Assembly (NCBI RefSeq): GCF_036195325.1
Contig: NZ_CP108101.1
Span: forward strand, 806,001 to 870,000
Length of the DNA stretch: 64,000 nt
Reading direction: 5' to 3'
Origin: Streptomyces sp. NBC_00234
Lineage (GTDB): Bacteria; Actinomycetota; Actinomycetes; Streptomycetales; Streptomycetaceae
Part shown: piece by piece, positions 18,604 through 26,181 of the stretch
How positions within the stretch are numbered: the first letter of the stretch is position 1
Layout of the letters: every line of letters begins with the position of its first letter
Position numbers and translations under genes: made by a program
Notes under the pieces: generated by a model
The model's database searches: none
What the model saw: only the letters and a program-made list of their open reading frames with translations
Told to the model about the DNA's origin: nothing

Positions 18604-20498
18604 GCGCGAGCCGCGTCCCGCGTCCGCTGGCCCGCGCGGGGACGACGTCCTGCGTCCAGGGCGGGAGCATGCGTTTCGGCGTGACCGCCGGCGACGGCGG
18701 CCCGCTGACCGGTCACGTCGTCGTCACCGACGTCGTCTCCGAGCGCCCGATGACGCGCGTACCCGTTCACGGGACCGGCTGGACGCTCGACGTCCCGCCC
18801 CACTGGCCCAGTTCCCTGTACGTGGCCCGTTTCCACGACGACCGGCCCGAGACACCGGCGCCGGAGCGCGACGCCGAACACGAGGTGTGGTTCGTCGTCC
18901 GCGCGGCACGCCCGGCGGCGACCTCGTCCGTGCTCGTCTCCGTTCCCTTCGCCACCTGGCGCGCCTACCACCGTGCGGGACAGCCGGGCCGCAGCATCTA
19001 CTACGCGGAGGAGCCGGGCCGCGCCGCACGGGTGTCCCTCACCGAACCCGGGGGCGGGCCGCCGCCCGAGCGCTGGGAGGAACCTCTGCTGCGCTGGCTC
19101 CCGGAAGCCGGGTACCCGGTGGAGTTCTGCTCCGGCTTCGATCTGCACGACGGCGACGAACTCCTCTGCGCCTACCGGCTGCTGGTGATCAACGGGCACG
19201 ACGAGTACTGGTCGGCCGGGATGCGAGACAGCGTCGAGACCTTCGTCCGCAAGGGCGGCAATCTGGCGGTCTTCGCGGGCAACACGGCCTGGTGGCAGAT
19301 CCGCCTGGAGGACGGGGGCCGCACGATGGTCTGTCACCGCGACGCCGCCGCCGACCCCGTCACCGCCGTGGACCCGCGCCTCACCACCGTCGAATGGTCC
19401 AGTTCTCCCGTCGACCGTCCCGAGAACTCCATGACCGGGGTGAGCTTCCGCAACGGCGCCGGCGCGTGGGGCGAGGGCATGGCCGTGATGGGACGCGATG
19501 CCTATACGGTCCGGTTCGCCGACCACTGGGTCTTCGAGGGCACCGGGCTCGCCGACGGCGACGCGTTCGCCCGGGGCGCGCTCGGGTACGAGACGGACGC
19601 CGCCGAACTCGACTGGTCGGCCGGCGTGCCCCGGGCCACGGGCCGTGACGGCACCCCGCGCTCCTTCGCCGTCCTCGCCACCGCGGACCTGCGGCACTGG
19701 CGTGCGTACGGACAGGGCGGCTGGGCCACCATGGGCGTCTTCCGCCTGGGCGCCGGCACGGTCTTCAACGCGGCCACCATCAACTGGGGCCGGGCACTGC
19801 CCGATCCGGTCGTGGACCGGATCACCCGCAACGTCCTCGACCGCCTCGGTGGTACGTCGCCCCGGTCCGCCTGGCAGACCGTCGGGCCGGCGCCGCGTCT
19901 GCGGGCGCTCGCCGCCTGCGAGGGCCTGCTCTTCGCCGTGGCCGAGGACGGCAGGACCCTGCTGCACCGCGAGCCGTCCGACCAGAACGTGCCGTGGGTC
20001 CCGTGTCCGCCCGCGCCGGGAGCCGAGCCGGAGATCCGGTGTCTGACGGCGCCGCGCGAGGCGTGCCGGCCCGTGCCCCTGGCCCTCCTCGCCGTCGGCA
20101 CGGACGACCACCTGCTCGTGCGCGCCCCGGTGCCCGGGCCGGCTCCCTGGACCCCGGCGGGAAAGGTCCCTGCCGGGACGACCGCCCTGGCCATGTGCGA
20201 CAACACGCTCTTCGCGGTGACCCCGCACGACGACACCCTGCACCATCGGCCGGCCCTGCACCCCGAGGCGCCGTGGACAGCGCTGGGACCGGCGGGCAAA
20301 GCAGCCTCCCTGACCGTGCTCAACGCCCGTCTGTACGCCGCAGGTCCGGACGGACTGCTCACGCGCCCGCCGGTCACGACCGACGTCCCCTTCACCCTCG
20401 CCGGCCCCTTCCCGGAGGCCAGGGCTCTCGCCTCGTACGCGGGGCGGCTGCTCGCGGCGACCTCCGACGACCTCCTCGTCAGCCATCCGCCGGCGTGA
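18600..20498 (+). CDS. N,N-dimethylformamidase large-subunit-like protein with C-terminal repeats
   Basis: The ATG overlaps the preceding stop. About the first 420 of 632 residues match the N,N-dimethylformamidase beta-subunit-like family (YVARFHDD, INGHDEYWS, GGNLAVFAGNTAWWQIR, FNAATINWGRAL). The last ~200 residues are repeats resembling a beta-propeller (LFAVAEDGRTLLHREP). There is no signal peptide. Dimethylformamidase cleaves a formamide C-N bond at a mononuclear iron site; the iron ligands could not be mapped here. As the last gene of the operon it is likely a tailoring enzyme, perhaps an amidohydrolase acting on the peptide or a formyl group. The exact reaction is unknown. Confidence 0.75.
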   Translation: MSASRVPRPLARAGTTSCVQGGSMRFGVTAGDGGPLTGHVVVTDVVSERPMTRVPVHGTGWTLDVPPHWPSSLYVARFHDDRPETPAPERDAEHEVWFVVRAARPAATSSVLVSVPFATWRAYHRAGQPGRSIYYAEEPGRAARVSLTEPGGGPPPERWEEPLLRWLPEAGYPVEFCSGFDLHDGDELLCAYRLLVINGHDEYWSAGMRDSVETFVRKGGNLAVFAGNTAWWQIRLEDGGRTMVCHRDAAADPVTAVDPRLTTVEWSSSPVDRPENSMTGVSFRNGAGAWGEGMAVMGRDAYTVRFADHWVFEGTGLADGDAFARGALGYETDAAELDWSAGVPRATGRDGTPRSFAVLATADLRHWRAYGQGGWATMGVFRLGAGTVFNAATINWGRALPDPVVDRITRNVLDRLGGTSPRSAWQTVGPAPRLRALAACEGLLFAVAEDGRTLLHREPSDQNVPWVPCPPAPGAEPEIRCLTAPREACRPVPLALLAVGTDDHLLVRAPVPGPAPWTPAGKVPAGTTALAMCDNTLFAVTPHDDTLHHRPALHPEAPWTALGPAGKAASLTVLNARLYAAGPDGLLTRPPVTTDVPFTLAGPFPEARALASYAGRLLAATSDDLLVSHPPA

Positions 20499-20579
20499 AC
20501 GGAACGCTCCCCGTGGCGCCCGCCCCACACCGCCCGCCGGGACTTTCGCGGCCCGGGGCACTCCTGTCACCCGCTCGGT
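20499..20579. other. Short convergent gap after the NRPS operon
   Basis: Only 81 bp separate the stop of the plus-strand operon from the stop of the ABC transporter gene. No strong hairpin is visible, so transcripts may overlap. Confidence 0.4.
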
Positions 20580-22388
20580 TCACCTGAGGTCGGCCTGTGA
20601 GGGGGCGTCGTCCAGGAAGCCGCCCGACTGGTGCTGCCACAGCTTCGCGTAAGCGCCGTCCGCCGCGAGCAACTGCTGATGCGTGCCCTGCTCGACGATC
20701 CGCCCCCGGTCGAGGACGACGAGCCGGTCCATGGTGGCGACCGTGCTGAGCCGGTGCGCCACCACCAGCGCCGTTCGGCCCTCCATCAGGTGCCACAGCG
20801 CCTTCTGGACCAGGACTTCGCTCTCGGAGTCCAGGGCGCTGGTCGCCTCGTCGAGCAGGAGGATCGGTGCGTCCCGCAGGATCGCGCGGGCGAGGGCGAC
20901 CCGCTGGCGCTGTCCGCCCGACAGCTTCACGCCCCGCTCGCCCACCATGGTGTCGAAGCCGTCCGCCAGCGCGTCCGCGAACTCCGTGACGTGGGCCGCC
21001 TCGGCGGCGCGGCGGATCTCGGCGTCGGTGGCGTCCGGGCGCGCGAACGCGATGTTGTCGCGCAGCGTGCGGTGGAACATCGCCGGGTCCTGCGGAACGT
21101 AGGCGAACAGACTGCGCAGATCCGCCTGACGCAGGGTGCTGATGTCCTGCCCGCCGACCAGGATCCGGCCGCTGTCGATGTCCGTCATGCGCAGCAGCAG
21201 CCGGCTGAGCGTGGTCTTGCCACCGCCGGACCTGCCGACGAGCCCGATCTTCGCACCGCTGCTCACCTCGAGGTCGAGGCGTTCGAAGAGCGGCTTCCCA
21301 CCGGTGTGGGCGAACGTCACCTGTTCGAAGCGGACATCGGCGGCCTCGGACAGCAGGGGTTGCGGTGCCACCGGGTCGAGGACGGTCGGTTGCGCCAGCA
21401 GAAGCTCGGTGAACTGCCCGGCCTCTGTCATCGAGCTCTCCAGACGGCGGTAGATCTGGTTGAACTCGAACATGATCCGTGTCGCGTTGGTGTAGTACGT
21501 GAAGGCCACGACGACCGCCTCCACACCGTGTCCGCCGCCGCCGAGCGTCACCGCGAGCAGCAGGCCCAGGACATTGGTCAGCACCGACATCGGAGCGACG
21601 AGCGTGTCGATGCGCAGGTTCCCGTAGTCCCACGACCGCAAGGTGAGCCGCCGTGACTCCGCGACCCTGGAACGGTGTTCGGCGGCCTCGGGGCCCTCGG
21701 CGCCGAAGGCCCGGACCGTATCCATGTTCATCAGGCTGTCGGCGACATGACCCGACACCTGGGCGATGGCCTCCTCACGCTGGTCGACAAGTGCCTGCCT
21801 GCGCCGGATGAGCGGGGTCACGCACAGCGCGGTCAGTGCGATCATCGCCAGGAGTCCCACGACGAGCAGCGGATCGTAACTCCACAGGACGACCGACCCG
21901 AACAGCAGCGGCACCAGGCTGCCCACGACCGAGAAGGTCAGGGTGTCGACGCATTCCTCGAAGCGTGAGGCGAAGCTCAGGACCCGCTTGGTCAAGGACC
22001 CCGCGAAGTTGTCGTGGAAGAAGGTGGCGTCCTTGGCGAACAGCTCGTCCATGCCGATCACGTAGAGGTGCTCGATGCCCCGGGCGTCCACGCGGTTGAG
22101 GAAGTGGAGACCCACGCGCCACAGTGCCTCGGCGAGCAGCAGCACTGCGGCGAAGCCGAGCAGGTAGGGCATCATGGCGCCGAGGCCGGTCCCGCCGCCG
22201 TCCGCGATGTGGCCGACGAGCTTGGCGACGATCAGCGGCGCGATGTACTGGATGCCGATATTGCCCAGTGCCGGCGACAGCATCGCGGGTGCCGTCAGCC
22301 ATCGAAGCCGGACCAACTCCTTTCCGTAGTACCGCAGTACCAGGAGGACCGATCCCTTGCCCGGCCCTTCCTCACGTACGTCAGGCAA
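20580..22388 (-). CDS. ABC exporter, fused permease and ATPase half-transporter
   Basis: The start is set at the TTG 22388, which has a GGGGGAAGGG ribosome binding site and gives 602 residues, the usual half-exporter size; upstream sequence in frame looks non-coding. Six membrane helices (about residues 25-310) precede a complete ATPase: Walker A GRSGGGKTT, Q-loop VPQDPAMF, signature LSGGQRQR, Walker B LLLDEATSALD and H-loop VVAHRLST. It would work as a homodimer. Being convergent with the NRPS operon it is probably a second export or self-resistance system for the product, alongside the fused MFS domain. Confidence 0.92.
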   Translation of the reverse strand: MPDVREEGPGKGSVLLVLRYYGKELVRLRWLTAPAMLSPALGNIGIQYIAPLIVAKLVGHIADGGGTGLGAMMPYLLGFAAVLLLAEALWRVGLHFLNRVDARGIEHLYVIGMDELFAKDATFFHDNFAGSLTKRVLSFASRFEECVDTLTFSVVGSLVPLLFGSVVLWSYDPLLVVGLLAMIALTALCVTPLIRRRQALVDQREEAIAQVSGHVADSLMNMDTVRAFGAEGPEAAEHRSRVAESRRLTLRSWDYGNLRIDTLVAPMSVLTNVLGLLLAVTLGGGGHGVEAVVVAFTYYTNATRIMFEFNQIYRRLESSMTEAGQFTELLLAQPTVLDPVAPQPLLSEAADVRFEQVTFAHTGGKPLFERLDLEVSSGAKIGLVGRSGGGKTTLSRLLLRMTDIDSGRILVGGQDISTLRQADLRSLFAYVPQDPAMFHRTLRDNIAFARPDATDAEIRRAAEAAHVTEFADALADGFDTMVGERGVKLSGGQRQRVALARAILRDAPILLLDEATSALDSESEVLVQKALWHLMEGRTALVVAHRLSTVATMDRLVVLDRGRIVEQGTHQQLLAADGAYAKLWQHQSGGFLDDAPSQADLR

Positions 22389-22895
22389 TGCCCTTCCCCC
22401 TGTGTGATGGTGCGGCGGGCCCCTCCGCGTGTCTCCGGGAGGAGGCGCGGTCGCGGTACCGGCAGCGGGGCGATTCGGTTGTTCGGTGCGGTGGCGGCCG
22501 GCTCGGTCCGTTCGGCTGACTGTCTTCGGCCGCGTCGTCCTCCGACCGGCCGTGTCCGGCGGTAGCGCATCGCAGTGTCCCGCGACCGCGTCCGAGGGTT
22601 CCACGCGTTTTTCTCGGCCATCGACACCGGAGAAATCCCGTCAGCCCTACGCAGGAGCGACGGAACTGCGCGCCTCGGCAGGAATAGCCCCCTGTTCTCC
22701 GTCCACGGCGACACCGGTACGGGGGAGGGAGCGCGGGCCCCTCTGACGGCGAAGGCCCCATGCATCCGGTCGGCGCACGGACACGGGACGCTCCGAGGGC
22801 CCCGGAGTGCGGCGACGATCGTTCGAGTCGTGGAGACTTGAGACCTGGGCGTCGCCCGCCGAGCAGCTGAACGCCACACAGGCGAGGCACGGAGG
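22389..22895. other. Divergent intergenic region
   Basis: This 507-bp gap separates the divergent ABC transporter and the next plus-strand gene and must hold both promoters. Frames running through it have no ribosome binding sites or recognisable domains. No operator similar to the one at 3133 was found. Confidence 0.4.
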
Positions 22896-23708
22896 GTGGT
22901 ACGAGCGCGCCACATCCCGCTCCAGCACCAGACCCAGGCCGACGAGGAGGACACGATCAACACCGCGGAAACGAGCAGGCACCCGCTGGACCCCGCCAGC
23001 ATTCTCAACGCGAAGAAGACGCTCCTCGAACTCCTGAGCCGCGCCGGGGTGTTCCGGGACGAGGCCGAAGAGCTGATCGCTCTCGTGGAGGCAGGGGCGA
23101 TCGCAGACGCGCACAGCGAGGCAGGGAAGGCGGACGTGCCCCCCGGTGAGCACGGGGAACCGTACGCCACCGGCTGGCACGACGGCGCCCGGGCCGTCAG
23201 TGACGCATTTGTCCGCGTCGCCGAGCGCGCCCTTGAGCGCGCCATCGGCCAGGCGATGTCCGACGCGGTGGGGGACGACGCCGCACCGGGCCATCACGTC
23301 GTCGGCAGGGTGGACGTAGAGCGCGCGAAGGTCGCCGTGACGCCGCTCTATCTCTCGTTCAGCGACGTCTCGAACCTCGACCCCGAGGTTTCGGACGAGG
23401 TCCTCACCGCGGTACTCGGCACGATGAGCGTCGTGGGGCGGATCGGGTACTCCGGCCGGCTGAAGGAGTTCACCGAGACCCACCGGAAGCGGCTGGCCGA
23501 GGTGTACGCGCAGTACGGGCCCGGGAGCCGCATCGCCGTCCACGGCCGCTACTCCCTCCTCCACTCCCCCACGAGCGTCGCCGTGCTCGAACGCCTCACC
23601 GCCGCTCCCTCGGCGCTCCGGGCGGAATGGGAGCAGGCGGAACTCCCGCCGGCGTGGCTGGACGGACTCACGACCGCTTGGGACGCGCCGCACGCTCCAC
23701 CGGGCTGA
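22896..23708 (+). CDS. Hypothetical protein, unknown function
   Basis: A frame with Streptomyces codon use encodes up to 270 residues, hydrophilic, without signal peptide or membrane segment. The start is uncertain: the GTG at 22896 has GGAG too close to it, while a fine GAGGAGG further in precedes no standard start codon. Helical N-terminal (AKKTLLELLSRAGVF) and mixed C-terminal parts are visible, with no catalytic motif. It appears to form a cassette with the small protein and the HAD hydrolase that follow. Confidence 0.6.
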   Translation: MVRARHIPLQHQTQADEEDTINTAETSRHPLDPASILNAKKTLLELLSRAGVFRDEAEELIALVEAGAIADAHSEAGKADVPPGEHGEPYATGWHDGARAVSDAFVRVAERALERAIGQAMSDAVGDDAAPGHHVVGRVDVERAKVAVTPLYLSFSDVSNLDPEVSDEVLTAVLGTMSVVGRIGYSGRLKEFTETHRKRLAEVYAQYGPGSRIAVHGRYSLLHSPTSVAVLERLTAAPSALRAEWEQAELPPAWLDGLTTAWDAPHAPPG

Positions 23709-24010
23709 CGCCGGTCCGGCGCAGTGCCTTCCCGTACGACGTCACCGTCCTTTCACCCCTCACGTTCGACCTGCCGCAGGCACAGACCGGCCAGGAATGG
23801 AGCGGCACGCTGCTGATGCCGCACGGCTCGCGCCCGCCGACGATCCCCGACGACCTCGCCCAGGCCGCTGCCGAGGCTGGTGTCGACACGGGAGGCTGGT
23901 CACCGGCCGAGGCCCGGCAGCTTCTGACCTTCCTCGGCGAAGCCGGCCCTGGTCCCGTCCGCACCGACCGGATCGGCATGATCATCGCGGCTCTGGCGGG
24001 TCGTCCGTGA
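23627..24010 (+). CDS. Small hypothetical protein (start uncertain)
   Basis: The coding character is clear from about 23740 on (LTFDLPQAQTGQEWSG ... IGMIIAALAGRP). The frame is open back to 23627, overlapping the previous gene, so the true start may be the GTG 23654 or the ATG 23816. The stop overlaps the GTG of the HAD gene (GTGA), showing translational coupling. No family was recognised. Confidence 0.5.
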   Translation: MGAGGTPAGVAGRTHDRLGRAARSTGLTPVRRSAFPYDVTVLSPLTFDLPQAQTGQEWSGTLLMPHGSRPPTIPDDLAQAAAEAGVDTGGWSPAEARQLLTFLGEAGPGPVRTDRIGMIIAALAGRP

Positions 24011-24513
24011 GCGCGGCAGCCTCGGTGCGGTTGGTGAGCCTCGATGTCGGATACACCCTGGGAGAGCCGTCCGGGACGACGCTGACACAGCGACTGGTTG
24101 AACTGTCCCCGCTGCCGGTCCGGCAGGCGAAGCGGATCGCCCAGCAGATCCCGCACGCCCTGGACCCGGACAGCGATGTGACGGGGCCGCAGACGGTATG
24201 CGCCGCCCTGGGGATCGCACCGGCCGCATTCCCCCACGGCCACCGCCCGCCCGGCTTCGAACTGTGGCCCGGCGCGGGAAGGGTGGTGGGCCAGATCGCC
24301 CATGTCGTGCCGGTGGTCACCCTGTCGAACGTGAGCCACTGGGACGAACGAGCGGCCGATATCGCCGGGCTCCTGGCGCCCCACCTCCAAGCTCACCACC
24401 CTTCGTGGCGGCTCGGGTTCGCCAAGCCCGACCCGCGCGCCGTGCAAACTGTCGCGCGACTGCATGGCCGTGACCCCGCGGAGGTACTGCATGTCGGCGA
24501 CAGCTTCGACTAG
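24007..24513 (+). pseudogene. HAD-family hydrolase, 3' truncated
   Basis: The GTG at 24007 overlaps the preceding stop. The protein has HAD motif I as SLDVGYTLGE (normally DxDGTL), motif II around TLSNVS, motif III FAKPDP, and ends at HVGDSFD, exactly in motif IV (GDSxxxD), where normal members continue 30-40 residues. The stop at 24511-24513 lies at the junction with the minus-strand gene behind it and close to an IS remnant, so the C-terminus was probably lost by rearrangement. Motif I having Gly in place of the second Asp is unusual for an active phosphatase. Confidence 0.7.
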
Positions 24514-24977
24514 GCCGTGTCCGGCCGATCATTCGTCTGGGATGGAACGTGCATGATGTCGCCCAGGTCCTGACATCTGCGGCGCCACCACGGCCAGGCA
24601 CGTGGAGAATGAGGGTCGGGCAGGGTACGTGCCAGGAAGTCGGCGTCGGCATCTTTGACGATCGAGGCGATTTCCCGGGCTGCTCGTCTGTCGAGAGCGC
24701 CGATGGCTCGCTCTATCAGGAGTCGGTCATCCCAGATGTCGTAGCCGGGCAGATGCGGCTCGGGCAGGTAGAGAGGCCATCCTGGACGGCGTACGAACGC
24801 TTGCCAGCAGCGGACGGCGTCCTCGAGCTGCCGGATGGGTAGGTCGCGTTCGGCTTCGAAGCGGGCCGCCTGACGAAGTGTGTGAGGTGAGAGCCGTGAA
24901 GGCCGGCGCCGGTAGCCCCGAAGATGGGACCGGCAGAGGGCGTCCAGGCGTAGAGCAGCCGCCGTCTTGCGGGGCAT
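24510..24977 (-). CDS. Hypothetical protein, 155 aa
   Basis: The ATG at 24977 has an AAGAAG-type ribosome binding site. The protein is rich in Arg and Trp (MPRKTAAALRLDAL..., QLEDAVRCWQAF, PWWRRRC) with no signal peptide and no known motif. Its end touches the truncated HAD gene, and an IS5-type remnant lies 60 bp upstream, so it may be mobile-element cargo or itself shortened. Confidence 0.5.
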   Translation of the reverse strand: MPRKTAAALRLDALCRSHLRGYRRRPSRLSPHTLRQAARFEAERDLPIRQLEDAVRCWQAFVRRPGWPLYLPEPHLPGYDIWDDRLLIERAIGALDRRAAREIASIVKDADADFLARTLPDPHSPRAWPWWRRRCQDLGDIMHVPSQTNDRPDTA

Positions 24978-25038
24978 GACTCTTCTTTCGCAAGTAGTGA
25001 TCTCGGTGAGGAACTCTACTGTGGGAGCTTGCGGCAGG

Positions 25039-25365
25039 TCAGGTCCTGAGCCAGATGAGAAGTGCCGCTGCGGTCACAGTGCCGAGGAAGACGTGGACCC
25101 GCTTGTCATAGCGGGTGGCCACGGCCCGGGACTGCTTCAGCCTGTTGATCGCCCGTTCCACGACGTTCCGCTTCTTGTAGCGCTCCTCGTCGAAGCCTGT
25201 CGGCCGCCCGCCCCCGCTACCTCGCTTCAGACGGGCGGCCCGGGAGTCGGACTTTTCCGGGTTCGCGTGCTTGATGCCGCGTCGGCGCAGGTAACGGCGG
25301 CAAGGACCGTTGCTGTACGCCTTATCGGCGGCGACGCTGTCCGGCGCCCTCGCCGAGGACGGCAC
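25039..25365 (-). mobile_element. IS5-family transposase remnant, C-terminal part
   Basis: The 108-residue frame contains DKAYSNGPCRRYLRRRGI and NVVERAINRLKQSRAVATRYDKR, the last third of an IS5/IS427-type DDE transposase including the catalytic Glu region. The N-terminal two thirds are missing; upstream sequence turns into unrelated, apparently non-coding sequence near 25350. The fragment is inactive. Its truncation coincides with the damaged HAD gene nearby. Confidence 0.85.
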
Positions 25366-25397
25366 TCACCCTCTCGCACAGGCCCTTCAGCAGCCCA

Positions 25398-25429
25398 GTG
25401 GCCCGGAAGCTGCAGCGCTTCCGGGCCAC
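25398..25429 (-). terminator. Hairpin terminator of the secreted-protein operon
   Basis: A perfect 13-bp stem (25398-25410 with 25417-25429) and 6-nt loop lies 27 bp beyond the lipoprotein stop, in the right place to end the three-gene minus-strand operon. Confidence 0.7.
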
Positions 25430-25455
25430 CGGGGGTACCTCTCTTCTTCCCGCGA

Positions 25456-26181
25456 TCAGGAGTTCTCGGCGACCCCGCCGCCCGTCACCGACAGCTCGTA
25501 CGTTCCGGTCGAATCCGACGTGGGACCGGATCTGCGCAGGAGCGCATGCGCCTTTTCTGACAAGAACATGGAACTGACGACGGGGCGGCGTTCCTTGGAG
25601 TAGACGGCGTCGACCTGTTGTTTGGCCGTACTCAGCCAGGCCACCGCGCGCTCGTTGTCCCAGTTCGGTATCCCGGTCTTGGCGCAGTCCTTCAGGAATG
25701 CCTCGGACTTCGATCGGTCGGCGTCCACCAGGCAGGAGAACCCGATGATGTCGCCCTGCTTCGTCGGCACGCCGGCGATGGAGAGCTGCTGCTCGCCGCC
25801 GCCCGCCGCTGAGCCCGTGAAATGCCAGACGTTGCTGTCCCCAGGGGCATCGATCAGCCGCTGTTTGCCGAGGGAAACGTCCCACCGTCCGGCCAAGCCG
25901 GTCAGGAAGTCGTCCACTCGGTAACCGGGTGCGATGACCTTGGGTTCCGCCAGCGCCGGCGCCTGGTCCGCCAGCTGGGCCTCGCTCGGCCATTGAGAGG
26001 CCGAGGGGGGCTTCGTCGCGGTGAGTCCGGGAAGCGTTCTTGCCGGCGTCGGAGGGGCGTCACCGGGGTAGACGCCGGGGTCCGGTGTCGCCTTCTGCTG
26101 TGTGCAGCCGACCACGGTGACAGCAGCCGCAAGAGCGACTGCCGTCACCACCTGGCGGCGCAGCAAGCGTGTGCGTCTCAT
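25456..26181 (-). CDS. Lipoprotein of unknown function
   Basis: The 241-residue protein starts with positively charged residues and a hydrophobic helix ending in the lipobox VTVVGC, so Cys26 should be lipid-anchored on the outer face of the membrane. A Pro/Thr-rich linker follows, then a globular domain (VDDFLTGLAGRWDVSLGK, DIIGFSCLVDADRSK) with no known catalytic motif. Its start adjoins the stop of the large transglycosylase-like gene, so it is the last gene of a three-gene operon for exported proteins and may be its membrane-anchored partner. Confidence 0.8.
   Translation of the reverse strand: MRRTRLLRRQVVTAVALAAAVTVVGCTQQKATPDPGVYPGDAPPTPARTLPGLTATKPPSASQWPSEAQLADQAPALAEPKVIAPGYRVDDFLTGLAGRWDVSLGKQRLIDAPGDSNVWHFTGSAAGGGEQQLSIAGVPTKQGDIIGFSCLVDADRSKSEAFLKDCAKTGIPNWDNERAVAWLSTAKQQVDAVYSKERRPVVSSMFLSEKAHALLRRSGPTSDSTGTYELSVTGGGVAENS

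Noticed and set aside
22389..22604. N-terminal extension of the ABC exporter
   Set aside because: The 72 extra residues are Arg/Thr/Pro-rich and not conserved in type; the TTG 22388 has a good RBS and gives normal length.
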